From: Pelargonium tetragonum
Taxonomy: Eukaryota; Streptophyta; Magnoliopsida; Geraniales; Geraniaceae
Reading direction: 5' to 3'
Assembly: GCA_036897445.1 (NCBI GenBank)
Contig: JAYMTL010000064.1
Span: forward strand, 36,893-100,892
DNA: 64,000 nt
How positions within the stretch are numbered: position 1 is the first letter of the stretch; each line of letters starts with the position of its first letter. Positions 35,601 to 48,546 of this stretch are shown here, in pieces. The position numbers and the translations under genes are program-made. The notes beneath the pieces were generated by a model. The model worked only from the letters and a program-made list of their open reading frames with translations. It was not told where the DNA came from and did not search any database.

Positions 35601-38600
35601 TATCCCGTTAACCCAGTGAAATGGAAGCAGATCCTGGAGCTACACCTATTAAGTAAGAGAGCTTCTCAATGCTAAGAAGAAAGGACAAAAGGAAAAGAAC
35701 CCCCTGTATATTGTATATCCAAAAAGCCTTTTATCCGTAATGAAGCTCTTAGGCAGTTCAGGTAAAATTTAACCCAGGTGGTATTTGCCTTTAATTATGG
35801 ACTTCTTTCACGGAGCCCTTACTTAGTTTTAGAATTCCTTATGTCGCTTCTGGATAAAAAAGGAACCCAATAGAAAAGTTACTTTCATTTCAAATTCAGG
35901 AAGAAGTTTACTTGAAGAGTCACACATTTTAGGACTGATTCTACTTAAGTTTTTTTATATTTATTAGGCTTCCCTTTTCGTAGGTGTCCCACAAGGGCTT
36001 TACCTGAGACGTCTTATACTCTTTTAATTCAATAACAATATACAAAAGACTCTATTTACGAATTACTTTAGGCCCTGTTTGTTTGTCAATCAAGAGGGAA
36101 CCTATCAGATGTATGTAGGAATCAATAAGAGGCTTGTCTATATAGAACAAAAAAGAAACTGTACTAGATCTGTAACCATGAAAAACTCAGAGTAGGAAAA
36201 AGGATCCGCGCTAGATTACTAGAACCTTGTCAAGGTACGGACGTGGGTAACCCTATGTAAGTAAAGTAACTGAGAAACACTAGCTCAAATCGGGTCCCTT
36301 ATATGTTATGTATAAAGGAATGAAGGAGAAACTCATAATACTGCTTTTTATATGATTTGATTGATTAAGTGTTTCGGAATCCTTAATAAGGGGAGTTTCG
36401 AACGCGTGCTTTCTATCTTCTGGGGGTACCCCTTTAGCACATACAACGCAACAATTACGTACCCTTATAGTTTACATTGGCTGCATAATTTTATCCTGAG
36501 TTGATAAAGTCGAGGACAGTATCTTAATTTAGTTTATGAGGACCTGAAATTGAAAAGTTACCGGGCTGGAGGCTATACTAGAAAGGTTTCTAACTTACTT
36601 TTTCTAGTATAAAATATCCAGTACTCTTACTAATCTGCTCTGCGTCGTCTGAACTTAGAAGGAAACCTTATTTACGATATTATAATTAGAAGCAACTCCC
36701 AGGAATTCCAGTATAGAGAGCAGTTTTTATGAATCAAAAGTATATCAAGTGAATCCGTTTGAAATTTGACAGGGCTGCTTATGCTTAACTCGTTGGGTCC
36801 TTTGCAGGGCCCTTCTTTACCTTATTAGTAAGTAGAAAACCCTATAATTTGCTCTAACTGGGGTCTCTCCCATTCTATTTGTTCGGAACTCGTTTTTGGT
36901 TAAGTGCTACCCTTTAGAAAGCTTGACATTGATAGCAATCCTGCAACATCCTTAAGAAGATTAGTGGGTTCCTTATCTTTTTCACTAGGAATAAAATGCG
37001 CTTAAATACTTTGATTTTCTTTCCCCATAGGAGGGGCCGCTTTACTCTAAGAAAAATCTCTCTAACAGACCCTAAATATCACGATTGCTAAACTCTTTAT
37101 ATACTAGATATTCCTTTAATATCCTATAATACTATAGCTACAATTAATTGAGTAAGTCCAAGCAACATAGGCTACAGGAAGATAGGTTAGAAGAATAATA
37201 AGATGCTGGTTTTAACGTAGGAATGTATTCTCTGTAAGACTTACTATAATTCCTTCGCTCTGCTACAGTAAGAAACTTATATATTATATAAAAAAGGCTT
37301 AATCCTTTATATATCAATAATAAGGGGGGGTCTTATCCTTAACAAGTAATAGAATAACTAGAATAGGAAGACTTATTACATGCTAATACAATACTACTAG
37401 GAATTTCTTTAACAGATAGCTATTTTCCCTAGTTTAAAACACACGTAAAGTCTTAAGAGTAACTCTCTTATCTTATATAAGTATAAGGACTCTATACTAC
37501 AACATTAGCATAAACACAGGTTTTCTTATTTCCTTGTTAAGCTAGCCAGACAAGATCTATTTTATCCTTTTTAAGAACCAAGGTTAACTCATCAGACTTT
37601 AGAAATCCTTTCTTTGTTCCTTAAGAGATCCAATCAGAAAGTATCAACAAAAAAAGGGTTACAGGCGTTTTAAATGGGGCTTCCCTCAGAGTTTGGCCCG
37701 TGTAAATAAAAAAGCCGAGCTTGTCTGTCCAACCCTGAATGAAAAGGAAAGATATTGCTCCTAAAACTTTTTGAACATATAAAACATAAAAGAAAGATTA
37801 GAATTCGTGAATTTTTAATACCATATTCATTTACTACTTAAATAAAAGATAAAGGCGCTCGTTTTATCGGCTTTTAGAAGAATTCCAGGATAACCTTCCT
37901 TATGAAACTTAAATTTTACAAAAGGTTTTCTCCTCTAGAAATAGAAGATAATTAAGAATGCTCTAAATTACCTAATACTAATAGGAGTGAAACCCAGTAG
38001 TGTTCCTTTCTTATCTGCGATACCTTACTTACAGTTCCTGGTTAGACCTGAATATGACCCGCTTATAAGCATACCGCGCAGCTCTTCCTAAACTAAAACC
38101 TATGTAATTTAAAAGGTTAGTCAAAGGATTTACACCACGCTTTCTTCTTAATTTCATTTTTACAGACTTTCTAGGACAGGAAACTCCCAATTCCTAAAGC
38201 TACACCAAAGTCTTATATAAAACTCTTCCTTTTAGCAACGCGATTGCCAACCCCTTTGAAAAGGGCCCCCTTTAATACTACTCGTAAGTAACTTTACTAT
38301 TGCCTTTGTATACCAGAGAATCCTTGAAGCTGAGGTAAACCAAAACTAAAATATAAGGACTTCTGTAAGGGTCCTTTCAACTAATAGTCTAGACTGTACT
38401 ATTGCTATAACTTTAAGTCTATAGGACACTCTACTCTATTATAATTATATAAAGAGTTCAGAGTATAAATTGCACTAACTGGCGTAATCATAGTTTGCTA
38501 TAATACATTAGACTGAATCTACTGGAATACTCTTTGACTATTCATTATTCTAAATTGCTTAACTTTATAAATAAGGGAGGCAACGGAAAGTGGGGTCTAT

Positions 38601-40852
38601 GAACTCTCTTTGTATTATATGCTCACAAATGGAGAGGGAAATGCGTATTAAAAGAATAACTCATAGACATCTGCTGAATTTGAGCCACTCATTGCAGAGT
38701 CTAAGTACTTTTTCTTTTTGGATTTTTACTATTGCTTGTCAAACTCTTTATATTGCAAAACCCCTTTTTATTGGTGGGGCCTTTATATATAGATTTTTTT
38801 TTGTAACTTCAGTGATTTTAATGTCGAACTACCCCACCCTTTCAGTTCAGTTAGAATATGCGTTTCTTTAGTTTAGTGACGTTGACTTTAGTCATTACCA
38901 GCACGTTTATAAGGGGTTAGTTAGTTGTCAAGTTAAGGCAGGACAGCTACACAAGGATTCTTGGAGTGAGTGCAAATCCTAGTAAAGCCTTTTTTTAGGC
39001 CCCTACACGAGCACGGTTAATTCGAGGGGTTGGTTGTTCTTACACATATGTTTAGTTTAGACTACTCAAGAGCTCCCTTTGTTCTTATGAGATCTAGCTA
39101 AAGTCGTTCCTAACATAGGATACGCTTTATGTTTTTAAGGTCTATATAAACTAAAAGGAAACACAACTTTTTTATTCTTCGATAAAATTTCTTTTTATTT
39201 ATGAGATCGGCAATTTAGGGACCTTTTCCTATCCTATCACAGAGTTATAGTATACCCGAATGAAAGGCACGGTTTCACAAGTTAAGGAATAATCCGGATT
39301 CAACTTTTTAGCATTTGCTTTTTACAAGGATCCCAGGATTTAGTTTCTATCCAAATACGTCATATCTATGATTCTCTTAATTGTACCTAAATAAAGCACC
39401 CTAACGGAGCCTCAAATCAATGCCTAGTTAGTTAAGCCCTTTTTGAAAAGCAACTTAAATTTATTAGAAAGAAAGAGATTCACTGACACTTGCATTGTTG
39501 ATCTACTTTTTTTTTACCTGGATTGTCAAAGATTGCTCCTAAAAAAAATTAGATAAGACTTTAGGTCCTAGTAATAAGGAGTAAAGAAAGGCATATAGCT
39601 ATATAAAATATTATACCGACTTTAGTTTACTAAAAAAATTTTCAGTTTTCTACTTGGTTGTAAGAAAAAGTTACGTTATCTAGAGGACCTTTTTCTTTCT
39701 TTTTTGTAATTATGCTAAAAACTTTATAAAGAATTCCTGAGCTAAACCCGAAGCCCCATGGATTCTCGGCGATACTCTTTCTTATTCTTAAGCCTTCCTT
39801 TTAAACACGTAAGAGTGTACCCGACATGGAAATGCAAGGAGTATCCTAGATAATACAGGAATACCTTAAAATAAACTTCCTCAACATAGGATAGCTTAAA
39901 ATTGGGAGCTCTAACAACTAACCAAAAAGTATTATAGATAAATCTACTTGCTTTGCTCTAGTAACTCTAAAAATGCGCCTCATACCTAATTCGTTTTAGA
40001 TTTCCTTTCGATCTCTGGCAACCCCCTTGCGCATTCCCAAGATTGAAAAGATTCAGAAAGTCTCGTTTAAAGGTCTAATCCGAAAAGAAAGCAATCAGAC
40101 CTAAAATTCCTGACCATGAAAATAAAGTACATTAAATGAAATAAAAATTTTTTATTAAGATACTTAAAACCCTAGCGGATTAAAATTGAAATACAAGGGC
40201 TAAAGGTAGGGAGACTTTTATTTGGCTGGAACAATGGAGTAAAATCGAGGAACCAGTACGCTATGGAAAAAGAAAAATATAGAGCTATAGAGGTGCTAGT
40301 AACGAACGAAACTAAGTACCCCGCTTGGAGATAAAAAAAAGGAAATGCTTAACTGATAAGACCTAATTACAATTTTTCTTTTTTGCTATACAGATTCAAC
40401 ACTAAACTAAAAAGGTCTTCTTTTTAGGATCACACTTAATACCGATATTATGCTTTACGAAGACCAAGGATTAGGATTTTCTATTTGTACGGACTGATTT
40501 TCAGTAGCCCTTTAGAGAGATGTTCCTCTTTATTCGGAAGACTCGACCTATATTTATATATAAAGATCAAGTAAGATTTTTCAACCCCTTAGCTTTCCTT
40601 GTGTAAGCGGGTACTTTATGCTTTAGTTCCATTCTTTTTATTTTGCGGAAACTTGTCTATAGTAAACCCTTTTTAGAGTCTCTTGTTCTATTAGATAGAA
40701 GTTTCCTGTTGAAGTTGAACTAAGGATTTTTGTATTGCGGGAGCCTCGCCTAAACGGTAAAAGGAACTTTAACTTTACTCTGATAGCTTAAGACTTGTGT
40801 AAACTAGGGTATGTTTCCTTAATAGTTAACTCGCTCTACTTTTCTTAAGTTA
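32601..40852. other. Gene-free stretch
   Basis: AT-rich non-coding sequence without recognisable genes. The 93-codon frame at 38590-38871 starts at GTG (ATG at 38599) and has two hydrophobic stretches, but matches no family. A run of seven G lies at 37324-37330. The region 37080-37560 has a locally different texture (AT-rich, few GGG..CCC words) and could contain a very weak relative of the 18-20 kb repeats. Confidence 0.65.
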
Positions 40853-40892
40853 GTTGAGTCAAGCGGCAAAGGTTCGGACCCTTTTACTCCAG
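40853..40892 (+). pseudogene. Internally deleted trnQ copy
   Basis: GTTGAGTCAAGCGGCAAAGG followed by TTCGGACCCTTTTACTCCAG. Its 3' end matches the tRNA-Gln T-arm and acceptor (T-stem AAAGG/CCTTT, TACTCCA). Compared with the intact gene it lacks the equivalent of 24838-24865: the 3' side of the D-arm, the whole anticodon arm and the variable region. The join falls at a shared G (AAGCG-G-CAAAGG). A further 4 bases are missing between acceptor and D-stem. Not functional. Confidence 0.75.
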
Positions 40893-41129
40893 TAAAAAGC
40901 ACTATATGCACCTAGACTTTATTTATTATTAAAAAAGCGACTTCCAGATACCAGATATTTTAGGGGGATCCTTGACTTTAAATAGAACCCTCGCCTCTCC
41001 TCCCAAGGAGTGTTTACCCGCATACCGGCGGAGAAAGAGGTCTTCCGAGGAAAACCCTATACTATATTTTTAGAAAGGAAAAAAAATCAACCTAGAGACC
41101 TAATCTAACGGGGACTCCCTTATTGCTTT

Positions 41130-41215
41130 TTTATTTACCACAAGGGTTTTTGTAAGACACGAACTTAAAATTCGTAGATGTAAGCCTAACAGGACTACGG
41201 GTTTAAGCTGAGAGA
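41130..41215 (+). pseudogene. Possible tRNA-Leu(UAA)-like relic, class II
   Basis: GTAAGACACGAACTTAAAATTCGT resembles the GGTAGACAC..CTTAAAA region of bacterial- and plastid-type tRNA-Leu(UAA). ACGAA (41159-41163) and TTCGT (41171-41175) pair perfectly around CTTAAAA, which places TAA in the anticodon position. A longer-than-usual variable stretch (about 20 bases) follows, then ACTACGGGTTTAAGC like a T-arm. The T-stem 3' side and acceptor stem do not pair, so this is at best a decayed copy. In plastids this gene has a group I intron; here the anticodon region is uninterrupted. Confidence 0.35.
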
Positions 41216-43218
41216 AGGTACGCCAAAGTCTTTTACCTAATTTATAAAACTTGTACAAAGCATTCTGTTTCCTTTTAGGGAATACAGAAAAAAGAACCTA
41301 TACCTGAAAGAATAATGAATAAATTGACTCCGCTATAAGATGACAAGGTTACTGATCCCGCAGTTGGATTATATACATCTACTTTTTGTAAGAGTATAAA
41401 AGGAAAAGAATCTCTATTTCATTAAGGGTTTTTCATTCTTTTTCCAAGTAAACTTGAGTGGGCTTTTCTATACTTCAGGGTTCGCTATGGATTCGGTTCT
41501 TTAAAAAAAGCGCACAAAAAAAAGGAGACTTGTTAAAGCAATTTTATATTCATTTTAGTTTTTAGGAAGGCACAGGGCACTTCATTTAATACTTAAGCGA
41601 ATTGCCCTATAAGGTAAGGGAAACTCAATATTCTTTTTATACTAAAATCTTCCTGATCTAGTTCTAGGTATACGGGTTTCTAAAGGTAATATAACAGAAA
41701 TAAACAGAATACTGGAGCGCTTTTTCAAGCTGTAGCTATACATTCGAAACTCCCGCAAACTACTAACTATAGAGTCAAACTTTGTATGTAGTTGTTTGCT
41801 ATATACCATATCGGGTATCTCTGGGATAAAGAAATTCTACAGGTCTCTAGAAAAGTGGTGACCCTTAAGTGTTTACTTATAAGTAAGAGCTTTTTTTATT
41901 GCTTAAAAGTTTCTTGAATATAAATAAAAAGGGTAGTCTTTTATTACATTCATACTTTAGATTATAAAAGCAAGTATTCACAGTTAAGATTTTTATAGGT
42001 ACTTGCTTAGTTATCCTGTCTCGTAAATTAAGCTATTGGTTTGGGTTTCAGGAGAGACTCTAAAATTATATAAAAACTAAGGGTAAATTACATACACAAA
42101 TTTGTAAAACGAGTTTTTAGATAGGTCACAAAAGCTAAAGCTTCTCTTCAAAAACAAGTAAAGTCACTTTAACGAAAATAGATAGTATAGACTAAATTTT
42201 ACTGACTATACCGTAGAATACTATTGATGAACTTTATACTAATCAAAAGTGCTGAACAAAAAAACTCTGAGACTTGAAAAGTCCAACCCTTAACTCAACC
42301 GGAGAACCGAACAGAGCCAAGGACTTGAAATAAAAGTCAAAATAGTGCATCTCCTCTTAGTCTAAGGGGGGATTCCCTTATGATCCATAAGAAAGAGATA
42401 CAAAAAAGCTACCTTAACTTAAACTTCAGGAATAAAGAAGTCCTTTTTCAGTAAAGACTTTCAAGAAAAGGCTAAAGTTCCTCTCTAGACTAAAAGACTA
42501 AAATAGCTTTGATCCTCAGCTGCCTTTTAAGATTAAGATCAAACTGTTGATACTTTTGAAGCTCTTAGAATCCCCGCACTAACAGGAAGGAAGGCAGAAT
42601 CTCCTTTTCATTTAATCAATTAATAAAGAAGCTTTTACTTACTCGGAAGCTCTAGAAGAACTCCATGTGTATGCCCCTTATACAGGATTACTTAGTCCGA
42701 ATTGTTGCGGATTCTTTTATTTACTATAATTATATAGTAGAAAGAAAGGGATCCCAATTTTTGTAGGGATTTCTTTACTTAGTTCTAAAAAAAAGTTGAA
42801 GCTCGGAGTATAAGGTACTTGAAAATGAAAAAAGAGTCAAATTCATAAGGTGCACTCTTTTTTTAGCCAGTGGAGCAGCCAACGCATATATAAGTCCGAA
42901 CACCCTTTTGAGGAGACCCTAGAGTAGGAACTCGTTTTATTTAAAAACGAAACTTCTTACATTTAGATCTGTTTACGTATCTGCTAAAGCTGAAAAGAGA
43001 ACTCTTTAACTTATTAAAACAAATTTTCTAACACTTCTCGAAAGTAGAAATGCGAGAGCTTCACGCCATGCTGGACCTCTTTCTTTTTTTTAATACTAAA
43101 TAAAAGATTCACTGCCTTAAAGTCCTTTTTTTACGACTTATAGATAAGAGGAAGGTTTTGATCAGTTTATCACTAACACTTGCGGACTCCCCGATGAGTT
43201 AAATTTTACATTAGTATA

Positions 43219-43232
43219 ATTTGCATGCAAAT
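43219..43232. repeat. Perfect 14-base palindrome
   Basis: ATTTGCATGCAAAT is perfectly self-complementary and sits in non-coding sequence. No role is evident. Confidence 0.6.
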
Positions 43233-46200
43233 CTATGCGCAGCTTGCTGATAAATTTCTCCTAATTGATTTACTTTACTAACACAAACAAAGCTTCTAAC
43301 TCGTTTTCAAAGAATGAGGGTTGCTAAAGGTCGGGGACAAGGCTATACTTCTAAAAGATCGCTCTTGTTATTATTATTTACATAGAGATAAGGGGAAATT
43401 CCGCGATTTTTAATAAAGAATTGAGGAAAGTCTAACTACTAACGAATTAGGAGTCCCCTGAGTGCAGCCCTAAAAAAACCTAGCAAAATTTTGAAGAGGT
43501 AACTCAACGATGTTTCGTGTACTCCAAAGAAAGACTAGGGACTCTAGAGGATAACTAGAGAGAAAAACCCTGCTTATTAAGCAAATAAATATGGGTTTTC
43601 AATAAATAAAAGTTCTAACTTTTTGGTTAAAGGGGCTCCCTTGATATTCAAGATCTAGAGGAACACTTCTTTCTAGTATAGGCCTTAGAAGTTTGGAGGT
43701 TAGAGAAGTCTATTAGTTATTCAACTTAATATAAGAATTTTTTTGTTAGCTTAAACGCGGGGTAGGCTGGGTTATAGCAAGAAGCCTCAAAAAATATACT
43801 TAGTTTTAGTCTTTGTCTAGTTTGAGGGCGGGTAACTCCTCTAAATTATCTAAAGTCCTACAAATCCACAAATTCAAGAAAGATTTAGTAATTCCAGGTG
43901 GGATCTCACTGCTAAAAAGAGTTCAGCGTGCACTTTTCTAGGCCTAAAAAGAAGTACTCCTTTTATATTTACAAAAGAGGTTCAACCGGGTAACTTCAGT
44001 AACAGGGTTTGTCGCTTTGTTTATTTACTCTTTATCTTCTTATATCTCGCCTATTAAAGCAACCCTAACCTAAATTGAAGTATAGAGAAGGATACGCCTC
44101 AACTCAAAAAGGGACTTCAACTAAACTAGAATTTCATATCTCCAAGGCATACTTTTCCTCATCCATCCAACATCGTTATAAAAGAAAGGTAGAAACCCGC
44201 TAAAATAATAGTAGCTTATTCACTGGTAGTACAACGGGCTCCTAAATACTTTGAAATTTGAGCTTAAACAAGTACGGTTTTTTTAATATTTAAAGGGATT
44301 TAGAAATCTTACTAGTAACTCTTTCCCTTGTTAGATAGAACTAAAAAGCATAATAAAAAAGGATTTGAAACCCTCTCATAGGGCCTTTTTCGTTTTAACC
44401 CTTATTTAGTCGTTAGAGGTTTTTTTTAATTAAAAGTAGGGCTTAGAAAATTGACTAGAAGAGTAGGAGTTAGCAAATCTCTTTCTATTTTAGGGGTCCC
44501 GTGAAGTAGGGGGTTTTGCTTGATAATTAATATAGGATCTCAGTCTCTTGTACAAGCCTCGTTCTTTTCTAAACCGAGTTTAAGCTCCTCGTGAAGGAAT
44601 TCTGATTAGCTCCAGTTTCTCGAACAACTCGGGCCTATATAACATTAAAGTCAAACAAGCTACCAAGGTTGACTATTAGTAATAGGATACAGTTTCGAAG
44701 CAAAAGCTTCCTTAAACTTCGCGCCCATTTCGTAGCTTGGCTTGGACTGCCTAGATAAAGGAACTTTTTATTTAGGGTAAACCGGGTTAATATATATACG
44801 TCTATAGTATAAAAAGTATAAGAGTAGGGGAATCCTTATTTAATTTAAGATATTTTATATTCTTGAAAGTTATACAAAGTCTTAAGATTTTGAGTACTTG
44901 CTTGGTTGGGGGGATTCCTGTAGAATTCATTCCTTATGGCAAAGTGAGAGGCCTTATTTATATAGGACTCCTTAACAGAAATTCTATATAAGAGGTACTC
45001 TGTATTTAAGGCAATAAAACAGCTCTTTTATAATAAAATCTTCCATAATTTTCAATTTTGTAGTCTGAAAACCCTTTCCTTTTAATAAAGCATGGCAGCA
45101 GGCTGCGGTGTTGAAATTTTTTTATTGTTATCTCTTTTTGACAGGAAAAAGATAAGCCTTCTTTGTAACTCTCCCGAAGTTGTACGCCCAGTGCAATTTA
45201 TTTAAAAAAGCACTCCTAGATAATTTTCTTAAGGCACTGCGGGATAGCTTTACCTTATAGACAAACTCAATTTATTTTGGGGGATTCAAAGTACACTGTA
45301 TGAAGAAAAGGGGAATAAAAAGAAAGTTAAGGCTGGGACTTATTCGTTAATACATTCATACAAATGACAGGGGTTCTAATCGGCACCTTTTTGAAGAGCA
45401 TCTATTCGCGGGTTTAGACGGGTTCTTCCAGAGTTTAGCTAATAAGAGTTTGACTAGGTTACTCGAACTGTAATATATGGGGTATAACCCAGCTACAATT
45501 CCCGGACATACTCTTTAATATATGCAACGGTAGTAACTAATGATAGAGCTTAAGGAAATCTCAAGGCTCAAGTCTTTATCTAATATGATTAGAGGAGACT
45601 CTTTATTAGAGTCCTCCTTGTTAAGCAACACAAATGAAAGTCTCAAAACGGAAAGTCTACAGGGTTACTAATAAGGATCCACGGGCTTTTCAACTTACCC
45701 TAAAAAGGAAAAAAATCCATAAAGTCTTTTCTATGTCCAAGCATCCACGTTAAGCTTTTTCGAACTATAACTATAATGAAATTTTTGGTTCAAGTCTTTA
45801 AAAAAGAATGCTGAAGTCGCTTTACCTTACTAAGATAAAAGGATACCTTATATTAGATATTTGCTTTTTATTTTCAAGAGTACACTCTGCTCTAGTAAGA
45901 CCTTGAGTTTTAGTTAGATATATCTCTATATCTTAGAATTACTGACTGCTGTTAAATAAAATTGGATGCGTGCAAAGCAAGAAATGAGTATGTTAAACAA
46001 GATTGAATTTATGAAGGTTAGAAAGTTATACAATAAAGAAGTTTAGGATGTCTAGTAGGACTAAATTTCTTTTTGTGTACTGAATTCGTGTCCTGTGTAA
46101 ATTTAAAAAATGGATTATAAACAAGTTTACCTTTATATTTCCGTATCCAGAAGCTTTTTTTAGTTAATCCTGGAGAAAAGAGCGCGTTCTTGCAGGTGCG

Positions 46201-46535
46201 GGTAACTCTTTGTTAAAGAAAATCCGTTTTATCATACATAAGGGTTCTCGGTATATATAAAGAAGCTCCCTTTTTTAGTATAAAAAGCTCTTACGGGTTT
46301 CTATACAGGACAGGGTTTTCTTTAGAAAGGCGGCCTCTTTCCACTAGGAATTCTAAGTTTTTAACTTTAAATCCTACAAAAGTTTCTTATCAACCCAACC
46401 CAGATTCGGATGCTAGAATGCGCAGTCATTTTCATTTTAGGTTTTATTTAGGCCTCCTGTTAAAAGAGATATCCACTTACGTGAACTTCCAAATAAAGAA
46501 GGGAGGCTCCTGACTTGACTAATAGGGATGCTCTA

Positions 46536-46553
46536 TTATTTATATATAAATAA
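46536..46553. repeat. Perfect 18-base AT palindrome
   Basis: TTATTTATATATAAATAA is perfectly self-complementary. In DNA this AT-rich such palindromes are not rare; it could extrude as a cruciform. No gene is adjacent. Confidence 0.6.
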
Positions 46554-47189
46554 AAAAATAGAAAACGGGCTTTAGTTTCCTAGGTTTTGTAGCACGAGTT
46601 TGAGGTACAAAAAGGAATAGAAAATGAAGTTTCAATTTTGACTTTAAAAGTTTACAAGACTCTTAGCTACTTTAAGACTAACCCTATGTCTCGTATAAGA
46701 CTCTAGGATGCCCGCGTTTTAATTACTTAAAAATTCGTATTTATTTCAGATATTTCACACTTAAGTAATAGGGGCCTCGCACGCATAGGTTTAAATGATA
46801 ATCTTAAAAAACTCCCTATGTAATATAAATGCCAAAGGCGTAGCCTATTACAAAACTCTTTATATCCTATAAAACTTTTAATATTAGCTTTGTTATACCC
46901 CCTTCCTACTAAATTCCACCTTTTTTTTTTGTTTTGAAGCTTTAGCTACTGAAAAAGAACCCACACCCCATTTTATTTTATTCAAAATTATAGTTGACTG
47001 AGATCAAGAAGGATTCCCAATACAGTTAAGGGTCCTCGGCAGCAGTCTCAAAATAACAATTGCTTGAAAGCCCTGTTTCCTGCTTAAAGTTAGTTAAATT
47101 AAGGGTAACCCAAGTCTAACATTTAAAAAGTGCACTTATATTCTAAGGGGTTAACTTAAATCTTATATTACTATGCTAAACCCAGCTAC

Positions 47190-47210
47190 ATACACAAGAG
47201 AAAGGGGCTT
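47190..47210 (+). repeat. Short dispersed repeat (partner 59081-59100)
   Basis: ATACACAAGAGAAAGGGGCTT against ATACACAAGAGAAAGGGCTT in the partner, identical except for one G. Flanks are unrelated. Confidence 0.55.
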
Positions 47211-47399
47211 TACCTACCAAACTAGATTTTGAAATGTTTTTCTTTTCCGTTTTTATAAAATAAGGAAGTAGTATAGGGACAGGTTTGTAAAGAAGTAAGG
47301 GGTTTTTGGGATATCAAAGGTACGGCTGTACTATCTATAATTACTAAAATGCTTGAAAGCCCCCAGTCGGGAACAGTAATCCTATCAAAAAAGGCTTCA

Positions 47400-47800
47400 T
47401 CCTCCCTTTTCAGCTACAAAGACAATGAGGTAAGAACCTTAGCAAGCAAGGCGCTCTCTTACTAATAAAAGAAAAGCGATATAAATAGAAGACTGAAGGC
47501 TACGAATCCATTAAAGGAAAGCATAAGGCAGGGCATACAAGTATAGCGCATAACAGGTCTTTAGAAAAAGCTCAAAAGAGGCAAGTTGCGCGGATACAAA
47601 GAACTGGCTATAACACGTAAGAAAAGGTATAGCTCTCAAGAAACGTAAGAAAGATCGGCGCGGTAAACGGGTTAAAAAGGGAGCTGCTGGGTACCTCAAA
47701 AGCATAAAAGGGCAGACATTCTACAACTTTGGCATGATTCTTTTCTATATTCAATTCATCCCCCAACAAGTTTGATTCGCTTCTACAGGAAAGCCCTTGA
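47400..47800 (+). repeat. Possible dispersed relative of the 18-20 kb family, basic frames
   Basis: On the plus strand one frame reads SIKGKHKAGHTSIAHNRS and continues LEKAQKRQVARIQRTGY to a stop near 47615. A second frame, shifted, then reads RKGIALKKRKKDRRGKR and VKKGAAGYLKSIKGQ to a stop near 47775. The DNA words GTATAGCGCATAA (47541) and GGTATAGCTCTCAAG (47626) are variants of the cluster word ATAGCTCATAAG. Upstream, GGTAAGAACCTTAGCAAGCAA resembles the KNL(A/T)Q-encoding part of module C. No ATG starts either frame and a frameshift separates them, so this looks like a decayed copy if it was ever a gene. Confidence 0.35.
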
Positions 47801-47937
47801 TTACAGGCTCTGGATATTCCAGAGAGTCCAGGAGCTTTTCTTGTTATGAGAAGCTGAAGTCTTTCAATAAAGGTATAGTTATTTAAATAGAAATTTCCTT
47901 TTTGTTTTGTTGCAGCGATGCCCCCTCTCTCTTTCAC
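47608..47937 (-). CDS. Longest frame in the window, 109 codons, no ATG
   Basis: It runs from a GTG directly after an in-frame TGA and contains no ATG. The peptide has mixed composition (LLITRKAPGLSGISRAC, then ESNLLGDELNIEKNHAK) and a Phe/Pro-rich end (SSSLFNPFTAPIFLTFLE). It overlaps the plus-strand basic frames of the AHK-word segment in antisense, and its last third is the complement of the Lys/Arg-rich stretch. I recognise no family. Expected longest chance frame for a window of this size and composition is about this length, so it is probably not a gene. Confidence 0.12.
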   Translation of the reverse strand: MKERGGIAATKQKGNFYLNNYTFIERLQLLITRKAPGLSGISRACNQGLSCRSESNLLGDELNIEKNHAKVVECLPFYAFEVPSSSLFNPFTAPIFLTFLESYTFSYVL

Positions 47938-48527
47938 TCACTACTATTAACTTAACTATTAACTTAAGTAGTTGTTTATTCCTTTACTGGCTCTAGTGAA
48001 TGTAAGGTCTTAATTTATTAAAAAAAAAAGAGAAGTCTAAATTGGAAGGGAAGTTGATGGATTTCCTGGAATGTCAAAATGTAAGACTTTTGCTGCTATG
48101 CTAGACTACTTTCTCGATTTACAGGTTTATTTGTAATATGTACTCCTAGTTTAGAAGACACGCCGATACTTATCGGATTGATCAAGAGCATTAAACGACA
48201 TTCGAGGCCCCTAAAAGATTTAGAAAAAACCCTTGTAAAAAAGAGGAGGAATAGAAAATAGGAAAATCAGCGCGCTTTGACTTTAGATAAAAGCTTCTAA
48301 AACGGCCTTATAATGGGTTTTCATTTCAAGTTCTTCAGATAAGTAAAATACCACGTAGATAGGTATAATTCCAAGAAGCGTGGATAAGTAAGTATCCTTA
48401 ATTGCAATAACTAAGAATTTCTTTAAGCTATTCCCGAAGAAGCAGGTATGTAGCTCTAAAAATCAGTGTAAAGGCTTTTTGTGTTCCTTTGTTTACTTCA
48501 AATTACCGATAATGAAGAAATTTTGGA

Positions 48528-48546
48528 ATAGAAGTCAAGCCAAAGA
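48528..48546 (+). repeat. 19-base exact repeat (partner 21735-21753)
   Basis: ATAGAAGTCAAGCCAAAGA, identical to the copy 27 kb upstream and in the same orientation; flanks differ. Confidence 0.6.

Larger units (their letters stand above)
40893..47399. other. Gene-free stretch
   Basis: No gene is recognised apart from the decayed tRNA-Leu-like element listed at 41130. There are perfect palindromes at 43219-43232 and 46536-46553. Otherwise the background is uniform AT-rich sequence with scattered GGG..CCC words. Confidence 0.65.

Noticed and set aside
38590-38871. 93-codon frame with two hydrophobic stretches
   Set aside because: Starts at GTG, resembles no family, and hydrophobic stretches are common in T-rich chance frames.
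38990-39030. GAGCACGGTT near a possible intron domain V
   Set aside because: The 5' half of a domain V stem (AGC...pairing with the ACGGTT side) does not fold at the right distance.
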